NCBI GenBank assembly: GCA_023374045.1
Contig: CM041777.1
Coordinates: 479,051,594 to 479,115,593, forward strand
Origin: Limonium bicolor
Taxonomy: Eukaryota > Streptophyta > Magnoliopsida > Caryophyllales > Plumbaginaceae
Direction: 5' to 3'
Length of the DNA: 64,000 bases
Position 1 is the stretch's first letter, and every line of letters begins with the position of its first letter. Below the pieces are notes generated by a model. That model was given only the letters and a program-made list of their open reading frames with translations, did not search any database and had not been told where the DNA came from. The position numbers and the translations under genes were made by a program. This document shows, piece after piece, positions 1 through 10,600 of the stretch.

Positions 1-962
1 TCCCAAGAATACTACCTGGTCCAACCAGAACTCACACTTCTTCAGCTTCGCGTACAACTCCTTCTCTCTCAGAGTCTGTAGAACGGTCCTCAAGTGCTCC
101 TCGTGCTCCTTAGCACTCTTGGAATAGACCAAGATGTCATCAATAAACACCATGACGAACTGGTCCAAAAACGGCTTGAAGACTCGGTTCATCATATCCA
201 TAAATACAGAAGGCACATTCGTCAGACCGAATGGCATCACTAGGAACTCGTAATGTCCATAGCGAGTCCTGAAGGCGGACTTAGGCACGTGTCTACCTTA
301 ATCCTCAGCTGATGATAACCCGACCTCAGATCGATCTTCGAAAACACTTTAGCTCCAGCTAACTGGTCGAACAAGTCATCTATGCGCAGGAGAGGATACC
401 TATTCTTAATGGTAACCTAATTGACCTCCCTGTAGTCGATGCACAAACACATACTACCATCCTTCTTCTTGACAAACAGAACGGGCGCTCCCCAAGGTGA
501 CACTCGGGCGAATAAAGCCCTTATCCAACATCTCCTGCAACTGGATCTTCAGCTCCTTAAGCTCAGCAGGCGCCATCCGGTACGGGGCCTTAGAAATCAG
601 CTGAGTCTCAGGTGCGAGCTCGATCGAGAACTCCACCTCTCTGACAGCGGAAGCCCAGGCACATCGTCCTGAAACACGTCGGGAAAGTCTCTGACCACTT
701 GGATATCCTCTAGCTTCGCATCCTTGCGAACCTCACGGATGTAGCACAGAAATCCCTGGCATCCTTTCCTCAGATAGCGAAACGCCTGCATGGCTGAGAT
801 GACTGGCGGTGAGCACGGGATTCCATTCCCTGCTACACGGATGTAGCACAGAAATCCCTGGCATCCTTTCCTTAAATATGTGTAACCGTTAACGATCAAA
901 ACTGCCAGGCGAAACGTTGCATATGCCGGACAGGGAATGTCCGGCACCGTACCCGACATCAA
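1..962 (-). pseudogene. Ty3/gypsy pol fragment (protease-RT linker and reverse transcriptase), frameshifted
   Basis: Read on the minus strand, positions 962 to 1 encode the linker between protease and reverse transcriptase followed by the first part of RT. Visible landmarks are the FPDVF linker motif near 690, the [16 protein letters not shown] block near 560-600 that precedes RT in chromovirus-type gypsy elements, and the RT active-site version [10 protein letters not shown] around 120-150. The reading frame breaks at least twice, near 640 (between the linker and RT) and near 505 (within the RPS block), so no functional polyprotein is possible. The fragment runs off the left edge of the window, so its RNase H and integrase would lie outside. 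The family resembles Tekay/Del-type elements, but lineage assignment is inference from a few motifs. Confidence 0.85.
734..877 (-). repeat. Two direct copies of a ~40-bp segment inside the gypsy linker
   Basis: A segment of about 40 bp (starting cacggatgtagcacag) occurs at 734-774 and again at 836-876, 102 bp apart. The spacing is a multiple of three, so on the minus strand both copies are read in the same frame and give YLRKGCQGFLCYIR twice. Only one copy is expected in this linker in related elements, so this is a local duplication in the remnant. Confidence 0.7.
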
Positions 963-1020
963 TTGGATCCGTCAACTGTAAATAACTACCACCGTTTGGT
1001 CAACCGTGGTGACTTTTCAC

Positions 1021-1867
1021 TAGGGGTGAGCATTTGGATAATTCGGTTAACCGAAATCCAAATTGTAAAAAAAAATTGGATTTCGGTTAATTCGGTTTTT
1101 AACCGAATTATCCAAATTTTGATCAAAACCGAATTAACCGAAATCCAAATTATCCAAAATCTGAAATTTTTTTAAGTTGAAAACCGAAAACCGAACCGAA
1201 ATCCAAAATTTGCTTTAGTTCGGATTTCAATTAACCGAAATTTTAAAATAAAAACCGAAAACCGATTTTTAAAATCGGATTTTAGTTAACTGAATTTTTT
1301 TTAAAAAATCAAACACATTTTTTTGTTTCATGTTCATCATCAGCAGCATTAATAACCATAAGCTGCTAGAAAATTGTGAATTCCCTAGTTGTCAATTCAT
1401 CACAACAGAAACAGAAAGAACTCACTCAAACATTAGACTAGTTACATCAAACTAGGGGTGAGCAGCGATGAACGATGTTCCAAAAAAACCAGTTATATAT
1501 AATTAATTTGACGAAAAAAGAATAATATGACATTATATAATTGAAGCATTGGAGCAATGCGAGATAGGGTTATGAATTTTGACATTCACTTTGTCATGTT
1601 TAAAGAGTATTAACTATTAAGGAAAGATTCGACCAAAAAAACTATTAAGGAAAGATTTGGGGATTTTCTTTAAAAAAAAGTTTGGATAATTCGGTTAACC
1701 GAATTTTACAGGGTTAAAACCGAAATCCAAACCGAATTATAATTTGGATATTCGAATAACCGAAATTTTAAATTCAGTTTTAAAATTTGGTTAAAAATCC
1801 AAAAAAAAATTCGGTTAATTTGGATTTTGGATAAATCCAAATTATCCAATCAAAATGCTCACCCCTA
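1021..1867. mobile_element. Non-autonomous hAT element (847 bp) with 8-bp target duplication
   Basis: The element starts taggggtgagcat at 1021 and ends with the inverted form atgctcacccctta-like terminus at 1867 (tgctcaccccta). It is flanked by a perfect 8-bp direct repeat, cttttcac, at 1013-1020 and 1868-1875. The 8-bp duplication and short terminal inverted repeat are the signature of the hAT superfamily. The interior has no transposase frame. It is built from many copies of ttcggttaaccgaa-type motifs in both orientations, which fits subterminal transposase-binding repeats. A third copy of the terminus, taggggtgagca, lies inside near 1454. It has inserted into older repeat sequence next to the gypsy fragment. 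Confidence 0.85.
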
Positions 1868-1875
1868 CTTTTCAC

Positions 1876-2149
1876 ATATGCCGGATGGGAAGTACCCGGC
1901 AACATACTCGGCAGAGCCTCCTTTTCTACTCCACGCTTGTGCCGTGCAGAAGACATCCGACTTCATGTCCGGCATTACTTGAATTTTTGCCTAGGAATTC
2001 GTTCCTTGCATAAAAAGTATATAAAACATAAGTCTGTACAAATAAAATACTTTAATGCATAATATAACATAAATACTCATTATTTAACCTTATTTAGATT
2101 AATATACTCCTAAATCTAATACATAAAAATGATAAGTCTACGACTTATC
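1876..2149. other. Unassigned repeat-derived sequence
   Basis: Non-coding stretch between the hAT element and the LTR fragment. The first ~100 bp (atgccgg... tccggca motifs) share the vocabulary of 905-960 on the other side of the hAT insertion, so it is probably the continuation of whatever repeat the hAT element split. No open frame or other feature was seen. Confidence 0.4.
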
Positions 2150-2911
2150 ACGTGTTACGGGTTTAAATTTGACCTGTGAGTTGTGCATGTACACTCGTAT
2201 GACAGTCTATGTTATTAAGTTGTATAGGATGAGAGGTACTTGTATTTGTTGTATGTATTTCGGTTGAGATATGTAAATACTCGTGTTCGGTATATTCGGG
2301 TCCATCAGACCGTATCTAGATCTTGGAGTATTTAGAATGCCTAGTTAGTCACGTGGGCGACTAACGGCGGTAACACCAACGTTGTAGAGACTTTCCGCTG
2401 TGTTGTTAATGAGAATAATTGGAGGTTTATGAGATCAGTGGCGGACCCAGAAGTTAAATCTTATGGGGTCCAAATTTTTTTCCGACATTAACATATATTA
2501 TATTTGAAAGTATATAAATGTGTGGTCATAAATTTATTGAGCATTAAAATTTTTAAGGTAATATTTAAATTTAAAATAAGTAGGTAGTATTTATAAATTA
2601 GACTCATTTTTTAAATAGTTAAAACATATTACCTGATGAGGTTAGACTTTAACATGAGATAAAAGAAGTAATTTTGTTTCATAACATTAAAAACCTAAAA
2701 ATAGTTCAACAATAATTGAACTTACGACCTAACTACCACTAAATTATTATCAACTTTCAGTATTTTACTCAATTTTATTTTATTAAAACTATACTTTAAA
2801 AAATCAGCTTTTTTATTATCAGAAAAGCTATGGGGTCCGGGACCCCACGGGACCCCGCTTGGGTCCGCCCCTGTATGAGATGATTATGGTTTTGTGAGTT
2901 GGGGTGTTACA
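2150..2911 (+). repeat. 3' end of a gypsy-type LTR (fragment), split by a hAT element
   Basis: The sequence matches the last ~250 bp of the young LTRs further right: the block gtccatcagaccg near 2310, a gttagtcacgtgggcgactaacgg block near 2345, and the terminus ggggtgttaca ending at 2911. The match is interrupted at 2436-2873 by a hAT element and resumes afterwards. No primer-binding site follows the terminus, so this is a solo LTR or a 3' LTR. The left boundary is approximate. Confidence 0.65.
2436..2873. mobile_element. Non-autonomous hAT element (438 bp) with perfect 8-bp target duplication
   Basis: Terminal inverted repeats are cagtggcggaccca at 2436 and tgggtccgcccctg ending at 2873. 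A perfect 8-bp duplication, tatgagat, flanks it at 2428-2435 and 2874-2881. The interior is AT-rich and has no coding capacity. This terminus type is very common among plant hAT MITEs. It lies inside the LTR fragment 2150-2911, so it inserted after that retroelement. Confidence 0.9.
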
Positions 2912-4250
2912 CTGTATATGAGATTCACTTTTTTAAACCTTTTATTCATTTTTAAGCAACCCTCTGATTCACTTTCGAACAACCTTTGATTCACTTTTTA
3001 ACAACATTTGATTCACTTTTATTAAACTTAAGATTCACAATGAATCTTAAAACATATGTACATTCAAAAAATAAAAAACAAAAAGTTATCAAAACATACT
3101 CATGTTGGATCTTATTTTGAAGAGCACGAAAAATGATGAACAAGTATAATTTCTTTTTTATTTTTGCACTTTTATTTTGCAAGTTATATCATTTTGAAAA
3201 AAAATATTTCTCTATCCTAAACCCCTCAAAACTCACGTGAGTAGCATATTATCTTTTTTTTCTTTATTTATTATTCCTCCGACCACAACATAAGACATAC
3301 ATATTTTTCTTCTACTTTTTTTTCCTTTATTTATTTTTCCTCAAACCATAACATGACACATGTATCTTCTCCATATTACAACATGACACAATCTCCACAT
3401 TCGAAATCACGTTTTAAAAAATTTGACAATTAAATTTATTAAATATTGTGTTTTTAATATTAGTTATTTGGTACAAATCAAGATTCTTCATATCAATATA
3501 TAATAAGAGCCTAAATTTGAATTTGAAATTAGCTACCTTATATTTTGATTGAAACTATATTTATTTCAATGACATTAAAAACTTTATTTTTATTTTGATA
3601 AAAAAGACAAATAGTAATTTTATCACAAAACACTATTTTTTGTCTACTGTAGAAATTTGTTGAAAATAAATTGAGAAGATCAAAATTTTAAACATTTTTT
3701 CTTAATATGCAAATTAAACCCAATTCGTTATAAAAAAATCTACGAATTCCTTTATTAAATATGTTAAATGATCTAAATATGTACTAGTTTTTTGTTAGTA
3801 TTATGTTTCCAGTTATCTTAAAATTCAAACAACACAAAATTTTCTCCATAATAGACAGTTGATTACGCGGGTAATTTTACTTCTATTTTTTCTTAAAGGA
3901 AATATGTAGTATAAAATAATAAATTAGTTACCGAACGGGGAGGTTACTTTATACCAAAAAAAAAGGATATTTGAAGAAATTATGTACTGTAAAGCTATCT
4001 ATTGAAAATAGCCATTTAGTATATTAAAACGAACCAATTATAATGATAAATCATTGAAAAACATTGCTAAGACAAGATTCGGTGAAAGGTTGCTGTAAGA
4101 CAATAATGTGCCTTGTAAAATGTTATCACATCAGAAGAATTTCTTGACAATTTCAACCAAAAGTAGGAAAACAAGCATGTAATTGGCAGTTGCTAACATA
4201 AAGCGTCCCATATAGACAAATAATTCTGGTTCTTTCCATTTTCGAAAAAA
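2912..4250. other. AT-rich intergenic region without a recognisable gene
   Basis: No convincing coding frame. Near the left end there are three imperfect tandem copies of a ~22-bp unit (tgattcacttt...aacaac) between about 2943 and 3030, followed by a small perfect inverted repeat (aagattca / tgaatctt) near 3030-3050. The rest is AT-rich, low-complexity sequence. Confidence 0.5.
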
Positions 4251-4623
4251 ATTTCTAGTTCTTTCCATATGCCAAGTGCAGAACACACAGCGGAGCTACA
4301 ACTACTTTTGGCGGCCGGACCACCACCCATGACCCATCATCTTCTATTGTCTCCTTGTTCAGTTATTTTCTCTCCGACTACATCCGCTTTCTCCTCGATT
4401 GAAAATTTTCACCATTGCCTAGACTCCAGAATTTGCGGTTCAAAACTCGGTAAACCTGGCAAGCATCTATTAGGGTTAACATTCCGAATTCGGTCGAGAT
4501 CCTTGTTTTCCTGATCCGAGATCATCGATTTATGGTGCACCAGAACAGCCTGCGTCTACTTGTACACCGATGACTATTGGGTCTGACTCAATATAGCATT
4601 TCTCGGAAGCTTGATACCCAGCC
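4251..4623 (+). promoter_or_regulatory. Probable promoter and 5' leader of the TMEM135-like gene
   Basis: Base composition changes from AT-rich to a mixed, pyrimidine-rich leader in the ~370 bp before the start codon at 4624. An 81-codon open frame here (4269-4514) has no recognisable features and is probably leader sequence. No clear TATA box could be assigned, so the transcription start is not placed. Confidence 0.35.
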
Positions 4624-7600
4624 ATGGAGCAGTCGCGCGATGACGGTGACAGAGAGTGCTTCTGTATTAACTATGAGGATAAGGATATTGGCGACTCGGG
4701 TGACACTGAATTTCACACTCCTCACTGCCCACATTGGCGAGAATTGAATCCGTCGCCTCCATCCTCTTCTTCTTCTTCCTCCCTTGCATCCTCTTACTCT
4801 TCTGCTGTTTTCGAGACGGATCGCGAGAAGGTGAAGAGAATATTATTGGCATCATTGAAAGGATTCAGCATCGGCGCCGGCCTGAAAGGGGGGCTTTCTC
4901 TCTTCTCTATATTTGCGCGTCTCAGTCGACGTGGACCTCGCAATTCCACCAAGTACATCTCTTTCCCTCTTCCTCCAATTACTCATAGCTACTGTCTTTT
5001 TGTTGGGTTGGGTCGCTATGGTTGCTGATCTGTTTTACTTGGCGACGGTCAGGCACGGGAAACCTGTGGATGGAGATATCGTATTGGCAATAAAAGAAAC
5101 CCTGAGATACGGTCTCTTTTTGGGTACTTTTGCGGGTACATTTGCGACTGTGGATGAAGTGATAGCTGTTTTGGGAGGACATAGAAGGTGGTTTCATATA
5201 CTTCTACCTTCCAAACACTACTCTTGCCCTCTGTCTGCCTTAATTTCTATATCTTGTAATCTTTCAGCTTCTAAAGCCTCTTGCATCTAGTTGCGGAGGT
5301 CTGAAGAATCCTTGGGGTTCCTCCACATGCAAATGCTTTCCTTTTTAACAGGAAGCAAATATGCTTACTTGGCTTGCTTTCACTGTCTGTTGGTCAATCG
5401 ATTTCCTGCAAAGTAGACGTAATTGCAAACATGGGTGTGGCGTGCAGCTTTCTAAAGAAGACTTTTTTCCCTTTTTTGTTTAGTTGCTGCGTTTTGTGTT
5501 AACTGTTAAGTAAATAAAATAAGAGCTAAAAGTTCGAGGATGCTGCTTTGGTTTTTGTTTTCTGAATTGCTGCTGTCTGAGTTCAATCGGACGACGCTGA
5601 ATTCACTCCTTGTTTCTCCATTTCAAGTTGGAAATCAATTCACATCGACTTGCATGCTGTTCTATCTTAAGAAAATAGTTATTAGCTTCCAACAGGTTAA
5701 TTCTTGTGGATATAACTCCTGCAGTCTATACATGGAAGACTAAGATGGTTATGTTTTTCTGTGCTTTCACTAGAACGGCAAAATGGAGGGCTTTTGTGGC
5801 CGGTGGAATTGCTGGGCCTTCAATGCTATTGACTGGTTATAATACTAGGCATACCAGCTTGGCTATATATATACTTATGCGCGCAGCTGTCCTAGCATCT
5901 CGCTGTGGGATTAAAAGCAAACGATTTGGGCGATTTTGCAAGCCTCTGACCTGGTCTTATGGCGATATCTTTCTCATGTGTCTCTCCTCTTCTCAGATTC
6001 TGTAAGTTCTCTTCTTCACTTGAGCTTTTCATAATGGCCTTTCCAGATTATAATTATGGGTGTTGCTGAACATTTTACCATTATCCTGTTCTGAACTAAG
6101 CAAAAAATAAAAATCCGAGAAAATGACAAAGCGACCTTCCTGTCCACTCAGGAAAAATATGGAGTTAGTCAACTTGTTGTACTTATCCTCCTAGATCTTT
6201 ACTTCATGGTGCCGATTAGCAGTCAGTATAGATGCAGATGTTACTGTGTGCTGATGAGTTTATTTAGGTTTGGGTATGTGCAGTATAACTATACTTAGTG
6301 GCATATGTAACTGCCATAAACTTAGACTTTGCTCTTGTCAGAAAGTTGTTGTTAGACATACTTAACTAAGTAATGGGTTTTGGGCCTTAGGCCTTATTCT
6401 TTTATCCTTTTTCTTGTACATATTTAATAAGGGTATACTTGTAAATTAGGCTAGTTAGCTTATTCTTTAAGTCACCTTCTCCTTATAATTAAGGTTGTAA
6501 TTCTTCTTGTTAATATAAATCAATAAGAAGTATCTTCTAACAGCATGGTATCAAGAGCCAATTTTTTTTTTCAACACACGCTCAAACCCTAACCCTAGAC
6601 TCCTATACTCAAAACTCAAACCCTAACTAGTATCGGACTGACGATGGCGGATTGACTACAGCGGACTGACGATGTCGGACTGACATCAGACTGACAATTG
6701 CGGACTGACGATGTCAGACTGACGACACTGGACGGACGACCTCCTTTCCGGCGAACTGCGTTCTTTGGGCACTCTTCTTCCTCCTTGCTGGTCGACTGTC
6801 CGCTTGCGCAGCGCAACTGACGTTGCCCTTCTCCGACTGCACCACCCTCCGCAATTTGAGTGCAAGTTGTTCTAACGGACTTGATCTTTTGTCCGTCAAT
6901 ATCTATGTGTCTTCAACTGGTTCAAAACAATTTCTTCACCTGGTGCTATTAGGGCTACCCAAATTCGGTTTTGCCTCAACCAGGTTCTTCTTAGGGTTTA
7001 TTATACCCGTCTTTATCGTTGTGTGAGTCTCTCCACATCGGTTTCTTATCATGGCAAAAGATTCTTCTTCAGATTATGGTGTTTCTAACACCTTCACCAC
7101 TCCTATCACTCCTAATGAGTTGGATAAATATCACATGATGTTGCGATCTCTTGAAAAGTCTACTAAATCTGGTAACTCGCTTACAACTCCTTATTCTCTT
7201 CATTCATCACACCAATCCTCTGCTCTACAATGGATTCTGGATACTGGAGCTACCACTCATATGACATTTGTTTCTTCTCTCCTTACTCACCATCGTCCTT
7301 GCTATACTCTTGAGACCATTACTACTGCAAATGGTGCATCAGCTACTGTCGCAGGACACGGGGATGTTGTCTTATCGGATAACATTCAACTTAAGGAAAC
7401 CTTGCATGTTCCGGGGCTTGTTATGAATCTTGCTTCCATACACAAACTCACTATTGACATTGGCTGCTTTGCTGTTTTCTTTCCGTCTTATTGTATCTTG
7501 CAAGATCAATGCACGGGGAAGGTGATTGGAACTGCTAAGTAGCAAAATGGGTTGTGCTACCTCAATATACCTGCTACCCTCAACGTTCCAAAAGCTCTTG

Positions 7601-10600
7601 TAACTACTTCAGATACCACCAACACTATTTGGCTTTACCATAGGTGTTTTGGTCACCCATCTTTTCATACCCTAAAGACAATGTTTCCCAAACTATTTAC
7701 TAATATCGATGTTTCAGCTTTTCAGTGTGATGTGTGTGAACTTTCTAAACACTCTCGTACACAATTTGCTCCAAGTAATACAAGAAGCACCATTCCTTTT
7801 GCACTCATGCGTAGTGATGTTGGGGTCCTTCTTCTATTGCTAATATCTCAAGGGCACGATAGTTCATTACTTTTATTGATGACTGTACTCGGTTTATGTG
7901 GGTATTCTTGATGAAACACAAAAGTGAGGTCAATACTATAATTCTCATATTTTGTACCATGGTTCAAACACAATTTTCCACTACCATAAAATGTTTCAAC
8001 ACTGACAACGCTTCAAATTATTTCAATCAGACCATCACTTCCTATTTTCACTCATAAGGTATCATTCATGAATCTTCTTGTCCTTACACTCCTCAACAAA
8101 ATGGGTTATCTGAGCGAAAGAACCGTCACCTTCTTGAAATGAGTAGAGCCCTTCTTTTTCAAACTCATCTGTCCAAACAGTATTGAGGGGAAGCTACTAA
8201 GACCACATGTCATCTGATCAACAAACTATCTACTCGGGTAGTTTAGAATAAATCTCCTCTAGAATGTCTTCACATTTTTTCCACTACACAAAATTTCTGA
8301 TGATCTTGACTTACGTGTGTTTGGGTGCACTGTCTTCACGCATGTTCACACACCTCACAGAGGGAAGTTGGATCCTAGATTGACCAAGTGTGTCTTTTTA
8401 GGCTATTCTCCTACTAAAAAAGGATACAAATGCTATAACCCCACTACAAGAAAGCATTATGTTACTGCTGATGCTTCCTTTCATGAACAAACACTCCTCA
8501 TCTACCCCTGATCCTACACCTATTTCACATACCGAACCTCTCCAACAAAATCCAACTTATACTATTACTCTTCCCCCACCAGCTCCTCAGAAAATGCCAC
8601 CACCTCCACAACAAGATCAACCACCCTTGCTTGACACTACCCCCGAAGATTAGCCTTTGGCTCCTTCGATTGTGCGAGTATATTCGAGGGATCACCAATC
8701 CACACCGTGGCTGACACAGGACCAATTGTCCCCCTCAAATAATGATACTACTAATACTTCCTCTCCCCTTATTGCCTACGCAAAGCTGTTTGTCAATGCA
8801 CAAAGAAATCTATTTATCCTCTGGCTACTTTTGTGACATTTAACAACTTCTCACCATCTCATGCGTTGTTTGTCAAAAACTTTAGTAATATTCAGATACC
8901 CAAAAATGTCTCTGAGGCATTGAACCACACTGAATGGCGCAAAGCAATGGAGGAAGAAATCAAGGCTCTGGAAAAAAGTCAAACTTGGGTTATTGTTCCC
9001 AAACCTCCTGACAAACACATTGTTGACTGTAGGTGGATCTTCAACCTCAAGTACAGTGCAGATGGATCTCTTGAGCGGTACAAAGCCCGGCTTGTGGCTA
9101 AGGGGTACACTCAAACTTATGGGATAGACTACCAAGAGACTTTCATACCAGTTGCCAAACGTAACACTGTTCTCTCTTATCTTTGGCTGCCCATTTTGAT
9201 TGGCCACTTGCTCAGTTTGATGTTAAGAATGCAATTCTACATGAGGAATTGCATGATGAGATATATATGTGTTACTTATTAAATATATAGGTTGGGTATG
9301 CGTTAAGGGTTCTAACCCAAATTCAACCTGACCCGTTTACTTAATTTAATTAATTTTTAATTAAAGAAAAAAGGGAAATTTCACCAAATACCATTGAGTT
9401 TTTGCTTAATTCACGATATACCACTGTGTTTTTAAAATTACACAGGATACCATTTAGTTTTTACTTATTTCACCAGATAACACTCTGTCCCATATTCTGT
9501 TAACTTCTTTGTTATTTTTCCTAGAAAATAACAAAATACTCATGTTATTAATTGCCTCACAATGAACTGTCATATTGATAAATAAGATACCACCTTAATT
9601 TAACTAATAATAGGGTAGTTTAATATTTTTTTCTAGGGATATTAACGGAAAAGTTAACGAAATATATGATAGAGTGTTATCTGGTGAAATAAGTAAAAAC
9701 TCGGTGTTATCCTGTGTAATTTTAGAAACACAGTGGTATATCATGAATTAAGCAAAAACTCGGTGGTATTTGGTGAAATTTCCCAAGAAAAAATTACATC
9801 CCCCACCCATGACGTTTGGTGAAATTAAACACCCCACCCATGAGGTTTTAAAAATTACTTTGCCCACCCATGTGGTTACCTCTATTTTACATCCAAAAAC
9901 TTTTTTAATATTTGATCAACTTAAAAGATGCTTAAATGTTGTCCAAAATTGATGAAACTTTAAATAAATGATGCTAAGGTGTTATATTTTGGTCTAGTGT
10001 GACATTCAAAGTTTTTTCACCAAACATCATGGGTGGGGGATGTAATTTTCCCTAAATAAATATGTATATATTTTACTTGGATATGTATTAATTCTATAAC
10101 CATTAGTATAATAGCAAACAAAAATACTATCACTTCGTTAGATCCACACAAATAATTATTTTATAAATCCAAATACATTCTCTAGGCCATCTATATCCAC
10201 CATTCACACATTGTTTGAAAACCTAAGTACTATGCCTATCATTAGTCGTGCAAACTCCCCATCCACATTATTTCATCCGCATAAATAACGGCTATGAGTT
10301 GAGATTATTGACCCATTTAACACAATGTTTATATTTGGAAAAACGGTACACAATGATTCAAAATAAATGACCGTCATGTGAATGCTTTTATGGACGACTT
10401 ATCATTCTGCAGAAAAACAAAAGTATTTGTATTTGAACGGGTTAAACGGGTCGGGTTTGGGTTCAATGATTTTATATGGATTGGGTATAGGTTGAAAATT
10501 TGTAATCCGATTATTTTTGGTTGGGTATGGGTCAATAAAATTTTAATCGGGTTGGGTATGGGTGAGCTTCAACCCGACCCATTAACCCGAATTGCCACCC

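Larger units (their letters stand above)
6350..9282 (+). mobile_element. Truncated Ty1/copia retrotransposon in intron 3
   Basis: A copia element lies in the same orientation as the host gene, inside intron 3 (6002-10789). The 5' LTR is short (6350-6542, tgttag...ctaaca). It is followed by a primer-binding site and degenerate protease, integrase and RT coding pieces. The element stops abruptly inside RT at about 9282; the rest of RT, RNase H, the polypurine tract and the 3' LTR are absent. A normal gag frame is also missing between the primer site and the protease. It is therefore dead and cannot be dated by LTR comparison. Confidence 0.85.

Noticed and set aside
4269..4514. 81-codon gene upstream of the TMEM135-like gene
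   Set aside because: No family features. Its position and composition fit the 5' leader of the following gene.
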